Source: Spongiibacter nanhainus
GTDB lineage: Bacteria; Pseudomonadota; Gammaproteobacteria; Pseudomonadales; Spongiibacteraceae
NCBI RefSeq assembly: GCF_016132545.1
Contig: NZ_CP066167.1
Span: 2,817,001-2,881,000 of the forward strand
Direction: 5' to 3'
Length of the DNA: 64,000 nt
The position numbers and the translations under genes are program-made. The notes beneath the pieces were generated by a model. That model did not search any database and was not told the origin of the DNA. It saw only the letters and a list, made by a program, of their open reading frames with translations. Positions within the stretch are counted from its first letter, which is position 1, and every line of letters starts with the position of its first letter. This document shows, piece by piece, positions 1-9,636 of the stretch.

Positions 1-1
1 T

Positions 2-1015
2 ACCAATTCAACGCCGGACCCCGAACTGATGCATGCCGCCGAGTCCGGTGAACTAGACACTCAAGCTGGACTGGAAAAACATGTTGATCGACTGCTTTCA
101 TCGGCGAAGTTCAATCAGGCTTTGCGCGCCTTTTTTGCAGACATGCTGGAATTTGAGCTATTCGATGACGTTGCCAAGGATGCGGCAATTTACCCCGCCT
201 ATAATTCCACTGTTGCCATGGATGCCCAGGAGCAAACACTGCGAACCGTGCTGTATCACCTGGTAGAGAAGCATGGGGATTACCGGGAACTGTTTACCCT
301 CAAGGAAACCTTCCTGACCCGTGCACTCGGTATTGTCTACCGCCTGCCAGTGCCAACTCGCAATGGCTGGGAAAAAACCCACTTTCCCGACGACAGTGAG
401 CGCGCCGGTATTCAAAGCCATATTTCATTTCTCAGTCTGCACTCTCATCCGGGCCGCTCGTCCCCAACACTGAGGGGCATGGCAGTACGGGAGGTCTTCT
501 TGTGTCAGGAGGTACCCGACCCTCCCCCCGACGTCGACTTCAGCGCGATAGATGATCCCGACGGCAACCCAATGCCCACCGCCAGAGATCGACTGTGGGC
601 GCACAATAGCCAGCCTGCGTGTGCGGGTTGCCATAAAATCATGGATCCGCCAGGTCTAGCATTGGAAAACTTTGACGGTATTGGCACTTGGCGCAAGACA
701 GAAAACGAGGCTGTGATAGATGCCAGCGGTACACTGGATGGCTTCGACTTCAGTAATCCTGTGGAATTTGGCGCGGCGCTGGCCAAGCACCCGGAAACAC
801 CACGCTGCCTCACTGAAAAACTGTATCGCTTTGCCGTCGGTCGGGACACGGTGTGGGAGGAGCGAGCCTACATGGACTACCTCATCGACCAGTTTGCCCA
901 GCACAACTATCGCGTTCCGGATCTAATGCGCACTATTGCGCTCAGCGACAATTTTTTTGCTATAAGCCAGCCGCAGCCCTCGCTGCCCCTCGCCCATCGG
1001 GAAGGAGTCAAATAA
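2..1015 (+). CDS. DUF1592/DUF1588/DUF1585 heme-motif protein (5' end outside window)
   Basis: The reading frame is open from base 2, so the gene begins left of the window and only the C-terminal 337 residues are visible. The order matches the end of DUF1592 (FFADMLEFELFDD), then DUF1588 (HSHPGRSSPTLRGMAVREVFLCQEVP), then a cytochrome-like CAGCH motif, then DUF1585 (CLTEKLYRFAVGR) at the C-terminus. The family is common in planctomycetes and marine proteobacteria and its biochemical role is not established; the CxxCH suggests c-type heme and hence a periplasmic location. Its stop overlaps the start of the DUF1552 gene by one base (TAATG), so the two are translationally coupled, as is usual for this pair. 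Confidence 0.85.
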   Translation, partial: TNSTPDPELMHAAESGELDTQAGLEKHVDRLLSSAKFNQALRAFFADMLEFELFDDVAKDAAIYPAYNSTVAMDAQEQTLRTVLYHLVEKHGDYRELFTLKETFLTRALGIVYRLPVPTRNGWEKTHFPDDSERAGIQSHISFLSLHSHPGRSSPTLRGMAVREVFLCQEVPDPPPDVDFSAIDDPDGNPMPTARDRLWAHNSQPACAGCHKIMDPPGLALENFDGIGTWRKTENEAVIDASGTLDGFDFSNPVEFGAALAKHPETPRCLTEKLYRFAVGRDTVWEERAYMDYLIDQFAQHNYRVPDLMRTIALSDNFFAISQPQPSLPLAHREGVK

Positions 1016-2388
1016 TGAGTTTTCTGATTAAAAACTCCAAATCTGCCAACAACTCCACCAACACTGCAATCTCACGAAGGGGCTTCCTTCGGGGCACACT
1101 AAAAGGTGCCGCTGTGGGGATGGCATTACCGCTGCTGGACTGCTTTCTCAACGACTCTGGCCGCGTATTCGCCGCAACGGGCCAGCGCATTCCGCTGCGT
1201 TTCGGCACCTGGATTTGGGGCTGCGGTCATATCCCCGAGCTATGGGTACCCTCGCAAACGGGCCGGGATTACGTAATGCCTACACACTTGGCGCCGATTG
1301 CTCCGTACCGAGATAAAATTGCGTTATTGAGTGGATTTGATGTCAAGCTGGACGGCGTGCCCAACAAGCCCCATGTCACCGGTTGCTTCGGCCTTCGTAC
1401 CGGCATACCCGTCCCCAACCGTGAGGTTAAAGCCCCCACCTTTGATGTACTGATCGCTGATGCCATCGCCGACACCCGTTTTCGCTCCATTGAGATGTGC
1501 ACTTCGGCAAAGCAGGCCTCCTATTCCTACCGGGATGCAGGTTCGCCCAATCCCAGTGAAACATCGCCACTGGCGCTTTATCAGCGCTTGTTTGGCGAGG
1601 GCTTTCGGAATCCCAACGATGCTGTTTTTACTCCAGACCCAGGCTATATGGTACACAAGAGCGTACTGTCAGCAGTGCAGGAAGAACGCCGGGCCCTGCT
1701 CCAGGTTGTGGGCGCGGAGGACCGCCACAGACTGGATGAGTATTTCACTTCAGTTAGGGAGCTTGAACAAAAAATGGCCCTGCAGTTACAGCCCCCGGCC
1801 CCGGTTGAGAACTTTACCATGCCAACTCCCCCCTCCGCTTTCACTGTGGATGCTGAAATCGACAATGTAATGGAAAACCACCGGATTATGTCGCAACTGC
1901 TGGCAAGAGCCCTTCAGTGCAACCAAACCAAAGTATTCAATATGTTGTTTTCTGATACTGCCTCTAATTTACGACGTCCAGGGGTAACCTCTACCCACCA
2001 CACGCTCACCCACGAAGAGCCCGTTGACCCCGAGCTGGGGCACCAACGGGAAGTCGCCTGGTTTGCAAAGCGCAGTATGGAGGCCTGGCGAGACTTCCTG
2101 GACGCCCTGGACGGCATTCCCGAGGGTGACGGCACTCTACTGGATAACTGCCTGGTTCTCGCCCACTCCGATTGTTCTATCGCAAAATCTCATGCCGTGG
2201 AGGGGATTCCCGCCATGATAGCGGGTAACGCCGGCGGTCGAATTAAAACGGGCTTTCATCTGGCAGGCAAAGCCGACCCCATCACACGAATTGGTCTTAC
2301 CGTCCAACAGGCGATGGGGCTGCCCGTTGCCAAGTGGGGTGGCTTATCCATGGAGACGGACAGAACCATTACCGAACTCATGGCGTGA
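1015..2388 (+). CDS. Tat-exported DUF1552 family protein
   Basis: This is a 457-residue protein. I place the start at the ATG at 1015, which overlaps the upstream stop and gives an N-terminus with a twin-arginine motif (SRRGFLRG, residues 20-27) and a hydrophobic stretch. An upstream in-frame extension exists but lies inside the preceding gene. DUF1552 proteins are paired genetically with DUF1592/1588/1585 proteins and are thought to be exported partners of unknown function. Typical family features visible are the N-terminal PLRFGTWIWG-like block and a C-terminal LAHSDCSIAKSHAVEGIP block. The role of the pair here is not known. Confidence 0.85.
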   Translation: MSFLIKNSKSANNSTNTAISRRGFLRGTLKGAAVGMALPLLDCFLNDSGRVFAATGQRIPLRFGTWIWGCGHIPELWVPSQTGRDYVMPTHLAPIAPYRDKIALLSGFDVKLDGVPNKPHVTGCFGLRTGIPVPNREVKAPTFDVLIADAIADTRFRSIEMCTSAKQASYSYRDAGSPNPSETSPLALYQRLFGEGFRNPNDAVFTPDPGYMVHKSVLSAVQEERRALLQVVGAEDRHRLDEYFTSVRELEQKMALQLQPPAPVENFTMPTPPSAFTVDAEIDNVMENHRIMSQLLARALQCNQTKVFNMLFSDTASNLRRPGVTSTHHTLTHEEPVDPELGHQREVAWFAKRSMEAWRDFLDALDGIPEGDGTLLDNCLVLAHSDCSIAKSHAVEGIPAMIAGNAGGRIKTGFHLAGKADPITRIGLTVQQAMGLPVAKWGGLSMETDRTITELMA

Positions 2389-2482
2389 TAAAGCATTTGC
2401 ATAAGTAACAGCTAGTCGGCAAATAGCCACGGTAAATGCTACATTTAAAGCAAGACCATAATTAGAAAGATAGAGGGCTGTA

Positions 2483-3136
2483 ATGCGAATCTTGCTGACG
2501 GAAGATGACGCAATGCTGGGTGAATCAGTCAAATCCGCATTAACTGCGGAGGGATATGCAGTGGATTGGTTGACCAACGGCAATCTGATACTCCCGGCAT
2601 TGACGGACAGCAGTCATGACCTGGCCATCCTCGATGTTCGCCTTCCCGGACAGTCAGGCATCGAGGCACTAAAATCGATCCGAGAAGCAGACATCCATAT
2701 CCCGGTTTTACTGCTAACGGCCTGCGATGCCATAGATGACAAGGTGAAAGGGCTCGATGCCGGTGCCGATGACTACCTTACCAAGCCCTTCGAGATGGAT
2801 GAACTCTCGGCCCGCATTCGCTCCCTACTTCGTCGCGCCGGCAGTAAAACCCCAAAACTCACAGCGGATGCCCTGGAGGTCGACCCGGCCAGCCACACAG
2901 TAAGCTATGAAGGCCAGGCTATTACCGACTTAACCGCAAAAGAATTCGCTGTACTTGAAGCACTGCTGCGCAACCGAGGGCGTTTCCTCACCAAATCCCG
3001 TTTACTGGAGTGCAGCAACAGCTGGGGCGAAGAGGTCGAATCCAATACTGTGGAGGTCTATATCTCCCGACTCCGAAAGCGATTCGGTAAAGATAAAATT
3101 GAGACGATGCGCGGCGTGGGTTACAGGTTTAAGTGA
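2483..3136 (+). CDS. OmpR-family response regulator (QseB/PmrA-like)
   Basis: This is a 217-residue two-domain regulator. The receiver domain (about 1-115) has the acidic pair E7-D8-D9, phosphoacceptor D51 (LAILDVRLPG) and the KPF lysine (LTKPFEMDE). The C-terminal winged helix (about 125-217) ends in the typical MRGVGYRFK. A GAGGG ribosome-binding site precedes the ATG. The next gene, a histidine kinase, overlaps its stop, so they form a two-component pair. The genes downstream (hydrolase, TonB receptor) are plausible targets, but nothing in the sequence proves it. Confidence 0.95.
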   Translation: MRILLTEDDAMLGESVKSALTAEGYAVDWLTNGNLILPALTDSSHDLAILDVRLPGQSGIEALKSIREADIHIPVLLLTACDAIDDKVKGLDAGADDYLTKPFEMDELSARIRSLLRRAGSKTPKLTADALEVDPASHTVSYEGQAITDLTAKEFAVLEALLRNRGRFLTKSRLLECSNSWGEEVESNTVEVYISRLRKRFGKDKIETMRGVGYRFK

Positions 3137-4533
3137 TGCGCACGTCATTACGCCGCCGCCTTCTAATTATTGTTATCAGTCTGATACTTCTGGTGTGGGT
3201 GGTAGCCGTCGCTCTGACCGCTGTTCATTCCCGAAGCATTGTGCTTAATCAAATTGATGAGCGTCTTAGACGCTTTGCAGACATGGCGGAGCACACCTTG
3301 TCAGCGGTTACCGCCAACCCTGATGTAGAGCGCTATTTTCAGTCCCGAACACCGCGCTCAGATTCCGGCGCCCATGTCCGGGTTTCCAGTTTGGCGTCGG
3401 ATGATAAAAACCAAAGCATTAACATTTGGTTTAGCGAGAGCCGAATCGTACTGGGAGAAAACACTGTCCTTCTTCCTTTCCCCGATTCTGAGGGGCTGGA
3501 GACATTAAAGCTGGAACAGCTGGGTACCCAGGCGGACTGGCGTGTCATTTACCGCAAGGTGCCCAATTCCACTGTATGGCTGGGTATTGGCGTAAACCTG
3601 ACCCACGCTCGAAACAGCGGCGCTGCGACCACCTGGCAAGCGGTACTCCCCCTACTCATCGTTACCCCTCTAACGTCGCTGCTGCTAGTCCTTGGCATTC
3701 GCCGCGGCCTCAAACCTTTGGATACTCTCGCCGCAAACATATCGGCGAGAAAGCCCCAAGCGTTGGCGCCCTTAAACATCAGTGACGTTCCCATAGAGCT
3801 GGACCCTGTTGTAAACGCCCTGAATGATCTGCTGGCGCGACTTGATCGCGCCCTGGCCAGCGAGCGGCGCTTTACTTCAAACGCGGCCCATGAACTGCAA
3901 ACCCCCTTATCCGCTATTAAAGCTGAAGTACAGCGTTGTATTCGACAGGAAAAGAACCCCGATACCCTGGCAATGCTCAAGGGCATAGAAACTCGGGTTA
4001 GGCGTTCCACAGAAACAGTACAACAGCTTCTTACGCTGGCCAGGCTTGACCCCGAGCAGGAATTCCCTCGCGTAGACATCGACCTCTACGAACTTCTCAT
4101 AGACGTCATCGCCGAAAGCGCCGGCATTGCCCACGACCGTAGCCTGGATCTGGATATAAATGTGCCTCCGGGGGTAACCATAAACGGTCATCCAGATTGG
4201 GTTCGGGTTTTAATCCGCAATTTAATGACCAACGCCTTTAAATACGCCGACACCCACACAACTGTCGCTATTAACACGGAGGCAGAAGACACCTCCCTTA
4301 AGCTGAGTATTAGCAACAGTTGCCAACCCTTAGCCCCCGATATCATCCAGCGTCTCGGTGAGCGCTTTTTTCGCCCAGAAGGCCAACGCAGTAATGGCGT
4401 TGGCCTGGGCCTTTCCATCGCCTACCGGATAGCCGAATTGCACGGCGCAAATCTCGAGCTTGGCTCGGGTAACGAGGGTGAAGGGTTTAGCGTGTGCATC
4501 ATCTGGCCTTTGGGCGTTAAGACCAGTGCCTGA
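3136..4533 (+). CDS. Sensor histidine kinase (QseC-like)
   Basis: The 465-residue partner kinase of the preceding response regulator. The ATG at 3136 overlaps the regulator stop by one base; a GTG one codon earlier (3133) is an alternative. Two membrane segments (about residues 9-30 and 165-188) flank a periplasmic sensor of about 135 residues. A HAMP-like linker is followed by the H-box HELQTPLSAIKAEV (phospho-His near residue 252), the N-box NLMTNAFKYAD and the G-box GVGLGLSIAYRIAELHG. All catalytic boxes are intact. The signal sensed is unknown. Confidence 0.94.
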   Translation: MRTSLRRRLLIIVISLILLVWVVAVALTAVHSRSIVLNQIDERLRRFADMAEHTLSAVTANPDVERYFQSRTPRSDSGAHVRVSSLASDDKNQSINIWFSESRIVLGENTVLLPFPDSEGLETLKLEQLGTQADWRVIYRKVPNSTVWLGIGVNLTHARNSGAATTWQAVLPLLIVTPLTSLLLVLGIRRGLKPLDTLAANISARKPQALAPLNISDVPIELDPVVNALNDLLARLDRALASERRFTSNAAHELQTPLSAIKAEVQRCIRQEKNPDTLAMLKGIETRVRRSTETVQQLLTLARLDPEQEFPRVDIDLYELLIDVIAESAGIAHDRSLDLDINVPPGVTINGHPDWVRVLIRNLMTNAFKYADTHTTVAINTEAEDTSLKLSISNSCQPLAPDIIQRLGERFFRPEGQRSNGVGLGLSIAYRIAELHGANLELGSGNEGEGFSVCIIWPLGVKTSA

Positions 4534-4614
4534 AATCGAGTTATCAACGCCCGTTTTCGGCATTAAGCTTATGCAAGTAATTGTTATTTAAATACACGTT
4601 CACCGCTAAAAGCT

Positions 4615-6774
4615 ATGGGCCAGACAATAATAAGACACCAGAAATTCACTATTCCAATAGCTCTTGGAATATCTTTAATGATTGCAGCATGCAACTCGAA
4701 CAATGCGTTTTTATCGCCATTGAGTGGCCAGAATACTCCTCCATTTACCAACGCTGGAACAGTCATGGATCCTGTATTTTCTGAACCCTATATCGATATC
4801 GATGTATGGCGCAGTACACCGGTTAAGCACCGCTATATTCACGGTGGCTTTAAAGGCACCGACACACGCTTCTCCTACTACTTTCCCCCTGCTTCGCAAT
4901 ATCAGGGCCGCTTTTTCCAGCATGTGACACCCATACCGGACAGCGAAAATCTGGCCACCAACATACCGCCAGGTGAATACAACAAAATTGGTTTTGCTGC
5001 CGACAGTGGCGCCTACTTCGTCGAAACCAACGGCGGCGGCCAGTTAGACCTGACCGCTCAAAATTCGTCAGCTACAGACTCCACTATAGGTGCCTACCGT
5101 GCCAATGCCGCCGCTGCGGCTTACTCCCGAGTTGTGGCCCAAGCAATATATCGCACTGACCATCGTCCCTATGGTTACCTCTACGGCGGGTCCGGAGGCG
5201 GATACCGCACCATAGGCGCCATGGAGAATACTGAAAATGTCTGGGATGGCGCAGTTCCCTATGTCATTGGCTCGACAATGGCAATTCCAAATATGTTTTC
5301 GGTGCGAATGCACGCAATGCGTGTACTGAGGAAAAAATTTCCGCAAATCGTAGCGGCCCTAGAGCCCGGCGGTAGCGGCAATCCCTACGAGGGACTCTCT
5401 GACAGTGAAAGCGCAGCCCTTCGGGAAGTCACCAAAATGGGCTTTCCCCCTGAGTCGTGGTTCGGTTACAAGGATATGGGCATTCACGGATTCGCCGCCC
5501 TTTACAATGGCATCAAAATGGCCGACCCGAGCTATTTTGATGACTTCTGGACCAAACCGGGATATCTGGGACACGATGATCCCCACTCCTTCGATGGCGA
5601 CCGGGTTCAGTTCTCCACTACAGTGTCTCGCGCAATTAGCAGGGGCGAGGCGTCTAAGCTAGGACTAGCTTCCGTTGCTCCGGAGGCAGAAAAACGCGGT
5701 GGGGTCGACAATGCCTTTAAGAATAAAGATGAAGAAAACGATATTATCGGCTTTCTTTTGGACGATGCGCCCCCAGAGGTCTATTTTTTGGGGGGAGATC
5801 TGCATATTCACAGCGGCTCAGCAGCCGGACATCGGCTGACGCTATCCGAGATTGAGGGCCGAGCGGTCATTTTGGGCATTGCGGATGCCAGCATTGCCCA
5901 GCAGATCCAACCGGGTGACGAAATTACCGTCGACAACTCCGATTTCTTAGCGTCGCAGACCTATCACCGCCACCAAGTACCTGAGCAAGGCTTCCCTGTG
6001 TGGGACCAGTTTCGAGACGAATCTGGACAGCCCATCTATCCTCAACGCCCCATGATACTGGGGCCTCTCTTTGTAGAAGCCACCTCAGGGTCCAAAATGA
6101 CCGGGAAATACGACGGGAAGATGATTGTTGTTGCTTCCTTGTGGGATCGAGAGGCCATGCCGTGGCAGGCCGACTGGTATCGCCAGCAAGTCGCTAAACA
6201 TTCAGGCGCTAATACAGTCGACAAATTCAGACTCTACTATACTGAGCACGCCCTCCATGGCGACGAGCCCGAATTAGAGGACCCATCCCGGGTCGTCTCA
6301 TACCAGGGGATGCTTCAACAGGCACTTCGGGACCTCGCCGCATGGGTTGAAGATGGTGTAGCACCGCCGGAAAGTACGAAGTACGAGGTCATTGATGGCC
6401 AAATCATTGTTCCTCAACAAGCACGGCAACGAATGGGGCTGCAGCCAGTAGTCCACCTATCAATAAACGGCGGGAAAAAGATAGAGCTTGAAGCTGGTGA
6501 CACCGTGACCTTTGAGGGCACCGTCTCTGTTCCACCAGGTGCTGGCACCATTGTGAGGATAGAGTGGGACTTCCTCGGCAATGGTAACTACCAAACCGAT
6601 ACAGCTATTTCGATGGGGCAGTCTAATGTGAGCTTTAAAAAAAGCCGAACATTTGAGCATCCGGGGAGCTACTTTGTGTCTGTTCGGGCCACGTCAAAGA
6701 GAAGTGCAGAAAGTAAAGCGCCCTATTCCCTTATCAGCAACCTCGACAGGGCTAAAGTCATTGTAAAAGAATAA
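4615..6774 (+). CDS. Lipoprotein alpha/beta-hydrolase-like enzyme with C-terminal PKD-like domain
   Basis: This is a 719-residue protein with a lipoprotein signal (lipobox MIAAC within the first 30 residues). Around residue 193 the motif YLYGGSGGGY resembles a nucleophile elbow, so I read it as a secreted alpha/beta hydrolase, possibly tannase/feruloyl-esterase related. A late His in TEHALHGDEPE could complete the triad. The last ~110 residues (GDTVTFEGTVSVPPG, FEHPGSYFVSVRA) look like a PKD/Ig-type beta sandwich, which often aids substrate binding. The ribosome-binding site is weak. It lies between a two-component system and a TonB receptor, consistent with outer-surface degradation of a polymer or ester. 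The substrate is unknown. Confidence 0.6.
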   Translation: MGQTIIRHQKFTIPIALGISLMIAACNSNNAFLSPLSGQNTPPFTNAGTVMDPVFSEPYIDIDVWRSTPVKHRYIHGGFKGTDTRFSYYFPPASQYQGRFFQHVTPIPDSENLATNIPPGEYNKIGFAADSGAYFVETNGGGQLDLTAQNSSATDSTIGAYRANAAAAAYSRVVAQAIYRTDHRPYGYLYGGSGGGYRTIGAMENTENVWDGAVPYVIGSTMAIPNMFSVRMHAMRVLRKKFPQIVAALEPGGSGNPYEGLSDSESAALREVTKMGFPPESWFGYKDMGIHGFAALYNGIKMADPSYFDDFWTKPGYLGHDDPHSFDGDRVQFSTTVSRAISRGEASKLGLASVAPEAEKRGGVDNAFKNKDEENDIIGFLLDDAPPEVYFLGGDLHIHSGSAAGHRLTLSEIEGRAVILGIADASIAQQIQPGDEITVDNSDFLASQTYHRHQVPEQGFPVWDQFRDESGQPIYPQRPMILGPLFVEATSGSKMTGKYDGKMIVVASLWDREAMPWQADWYRQQVAKHSGANTVDKFRLYYTEHALHGDEPELEDPSRVVSYQGMLQQALRDLAAWVEDGVAPPESTKYEVIDGQIIVPQQARQRMGLQPVVHLSINGGKKIELEAGDTVTFEGTVSVPPGAGTIVRIEWDFLGNGNYQTDTAISMGQSNVSFKKSRTFEHPGSYFVSVRATSKRSAESKAPYSLISNLDRAKVIVKE

Positions 6775-7006
6775 TTATTCACTATGACCATCACGTATTT
6801 GACCCAGTATATATACATAGCTATACCTACTAGCACCCGGTACAAGCAGGCGGCGTTTTAGAGGTCCGCTGGCGGAAGCCAATAAAATTAAAATAATTTC
6901 ATTTATTTAAGGTTCATTTCAGCTTTAAGGGATTTACTGATCTCAGCCTATGAGATAGGTCAATAAATAATAACTGGCGATACATTCGCCGATGGGAGAA
7001 CACAAA

Positions 7007-9454
7007 ATGCCAACCCCCTTTGACAAGGCTGTGGCCCCTGTCCGCCGCCGACTCACTCGATCCACTTTAATTGCATTGTCACCGAGCCTGATGTTTACCG
7101 CCCTACCGGCATGGTCGCAAGCCGAGGAAAACAAGGCCAGCGAGCAGGGAGCTCAACACAAAATTATAGAGGAAGTGACCGTCACGGCACGGCGTGCTAA
7201 AGAGAGCCTCCAGGACGTACCTCTTTCGGTGAATGCCGTTTCCGCCGAAGCGATCCAGGAAAATAATATCCGGGATCTGGAGGATATCACCGCAATAGTC
7301 GCGGGCCTGACCTTAGAGGAGGATTCCATTGCGCCAAATGCATCGATGCGGGGCGTGCGCTTTGATACCTTTGCCAGTGGCAATAACCCCACTGTTGAAT
7401 TTTATCTTAACGATGCACCTATCGTATCGCTCTCAGCGATGCAGGCGGCATTCGATATCGGACAAGTCGAAGTGCTTAGAGGACCTCAGGGCACACTGCG
7501 TGGCCGCGCCTCTCCGTCGGGCGCCATCACCCTCACAACAATCCGCCCCGACCTGCAGCAATGGGGAGGCTATGTTGATACTACTCTGGATAGCCTGGGC
7601 GGCAAGAACGGAAGACTTGCTGTCAATATGCCGTTTAAGGAAGATGTCCTTGCCGTTCGCTTCGCCGGTTTCTACGAAGAGAATGAAGCTAATCGGGTGG
7701 AAAGCATTAATAGCAAGCAATCCCCGGAGTACGATGGCCAAGGCTACCGTGTCTCAATTCGTTATATTCCTACCGAAACATTTGAAGCGAACTTTATCTA
7801 TCAGCAATTGGATCCGGATCGGGTGATTTTTAAGCAGGTTGAGTCAGCCAACAAAGCTAACTCTGCTCTGGACGATGGTGCGCAGGGCGATTTCTCGGCG
7901 AGCGACCGCAAAGCCGTGAGTGATATCGGACAAAGTACCGAGCAAGACCTTAACCGCATAGGGCTCGAATTGGCCTGGGATATCGACGCGGTGCGACTCA
8001 ATTACGTCGGCTCGGCCACAGATCAAGAAGTTAAGCGCAAGGATATCGATGACAGCGGGGATGTGTTCTTTGGGCCGGACTCTGATCCCCAGCTATCCAC
8101 TCTGGGTCAGGAACTCGAAACCAGTACCTCCGGCTACACCCACGAAATACGACTATCACCGATCGAACTTATTAACGACCAGTGGAACTATGTTGCTGGA
8201 GTGCTTTACCAAAAAAACCGGCCGGATACTGATCTCATCCAGCAAACGCCAGTCTTTCTGCCCAGTTTTGCCGGCGGTGGTCTGGCAACGATAGCGGAAA
8301 CGCCAGTCGCCAGGCGCGCAGAGTCCGAAGAGAGGTCGGTGTTTGCCAACATCACCTGGAAAATGTCCGACGACACCGAGTTTGCGGTGGGCGCACGGCA
8401 CATCAAGTACCAGGAAGAAGATTCAACCGCTGTCTCTGGCAATGTTATTGCCGGTAGGGATGAAGAGTGGTCCCACACTATTTATTCGCTTTCCGCCAAG
8501 CACTACATAAACCAGGACCTGATGGCCTATGCCAATTACGGCACCTCGTGGCGCCCAGGAATCAGCGCCGTGGGTAACTTCAGTGTCGACCAAAGTGAAA
8601 GGGAACGTCAGTTTACCGAGCTCGACCCGGAAGAGTCCGAATCATTCGAGGTGGGGCTAAAATCAACGTCGCTGGACGGACGTTTAAAGGTTAATGCCGC
8701 GGCGTTTTACCAGACCTTTGACAACTACCCCTATCGCGCCGGCGGGTCGGGTGTCTCTTATGTATCAACTGACCGCGATGGTGTCCGCTCTGTTGAGCAG
8801 CATAACTTTGTCGCCGCCGTGCCGGTTGAGGTATATGGCTTCGAGATCGAATCGCAATACCAAATAACAGACCAATGGTACGCCAGTGCCCTGTTCAGTT
8901 ATGCCGACGGCGAAATCGATAACGGTGTTATTCCCTGTAACGATTACAACCCCGCCGATGGCAAGCCAGATGGAAATACCACATCACCGACAGTGGATGA
9001 TATCGACACTGCCACCGACGGTCAGAACGTCGGTGCCTGTCGCGTTTCCATTGCGTCGAATACCACGCCTGACTGGACCGGCACATTCACCTCTAAGTAC
9101 AGCTTTGAGGTGGCCGGTCTGCCCGCTTACGTCCGCGGTTTGATCAATGTCTTTGGCGATTCAGACAACGACCCGACCAACAAAATCGACGATGTAGATA
9201 GCTACAACCTGCTGAACCTCTACACTGGTGTCAGTGATCCAGACGGCAAGTGGCACGTCATGCTCTACGCCCACAACGTGTTGGATAAAGAAGTGGTACT
9301 GAGCCGCGACGCTGAACCCGAGTCAGTGAGTGTGCAAGTATTGCAGCCGCCCGATTTTATGTCCGCCGAGGGTGAAACACGGACCTCGACTTACCGGGAA
9401 ATCAGCACCACGGCAGAGCGCGAGTTTGGCATTAACTTCCGCTACAACTTCTAA
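7007..9454 (+). CDS. TonB-dependent outer-membrane receptor
   Basis: An 815-residue outer-membrane transporter. The start at 7007 is chosen because GGGAGA at 6994-6999 sits seven bases upstream; an ATG five codons earlier overlaps that site. A signal peptide (about 1-38, ending PAWSQA) is followed by a TonB-box-like/plug start EEVTVTARRAKESLQDVP, the plug motif VEVLRGPQGTLRGRASPSGAI, and the barrel ending in the aromatic terminus FGINFRYNF. No FecR/sigma-factor neighbours are seen, so regulation is probably by the nearby two-component system or none. The ligand is unknown. Confidence 0.93.
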   Translation: MPTPFDKAVAPVRRRLTRSTLIALSPSLMFTALPAWSQAEENKASEQGAQHKIIEEVTVTARRAKESLQDVPLSVNAVSAEAIQENNIRDLEDITAIVAGLTLEEDSIAPNASMRGVRFDTFASGNNPTVEFYLNDAPIVSLSAMQAAFDIGQVEVLRGPQGTLRGRASPSGAITLTTIRPDLQQWGGYVDTTLDSLGGKNGRLAVNMPFKEDVLAVRFAGFYEENEANRVESINSKQSPEYDGQGYRVSIRYIPTETFEANFIYQQLDPDRVIFKQVESANKANSALDDGAQGDFSASDRKAVSDIGQSTEQDLNRIGLELAWDIDAVRLNYVGSATDQEVKRKDIDDSGDVFFGPDSDPQLSTLGQELETSTSGYTHEIRLSPIELINDQWNYVAGVLYQKNRPDTDLIQQTPVFLPSFAGGGLATIAETPVARRAESEERSVFANITWKMSDDTEFAVGARHIKYQEEDSTAVSGNVIAGRDEEWSHTIYSLSAKHYINQDLMAYANYGTSWRPGISAVGNFSVDQSERERQFTELDPEESESFEVGLKSTSLDGRLKVNAAAFYQTFDNYPYRAGGSGVSYVSTDRDGVRSVEQHNFVAAVPVEVYGFEIESQYQITDQWYASALFSYADGEIDNGVIPCNDYNPADGKPDGNTTSPTVDDIDTATDGQNVGACRVSIASNTTPDWTGTFTSKYSFEVAGLPAYVRGLINVFGDSDNDPTNKIDDVDSYNLLNLYTGVSDPDGKWHVMLYAHNVLDKEVVLSRDAEPESVSVQVLQPPDFMSAEGETRTSTYREISTTAEREFGINFRYNF

Positions 9455-9472
9455 CCTTTCCGCAGTGAGCTT

Positions 9473-9498
9473 GCCGGGTCTCTGGGCCCGGCTTTTTT
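9473..9498 (+). terminator. Rho-independent terminator after TonB receptor
   Basis: A six-base GC stem (GCCGGG 9473-9478 with CCCGGC 9487-9492), an eight-base loop and a run of six T follow the receptor stop by 18 bases. Confidence 0.85.
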
Positions 9499-9636
9499 AC
9501 CCTAAGGCAAACCACCTTAATGTAAGACATGCGATGCGCTCGCTGGCACTGCAGTGACCTCAGGCAAGACCCTGGTCCTGCCACAGCTGACCCTCGAGCC
9601 AGCACCTCCTTGTCGTAATCCTAGATATCGACCACC

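Noticed and set aside
158-421. Numerous long antisense frames inside catabolic and receptor genes
   Set aside because: They follow from high GC and codon bias of the opposite strand and lack starts with ribosome-binding sites; all were treated as shadows of real genes.
853-1014. Longer N-terminus for the DUF1552 protein
   Set aside because: It would overlap the DUF1592/1588/1585 gene by 163 bases and hide the Tat signal; the ATG at 1015 with TAATG coupling is better.
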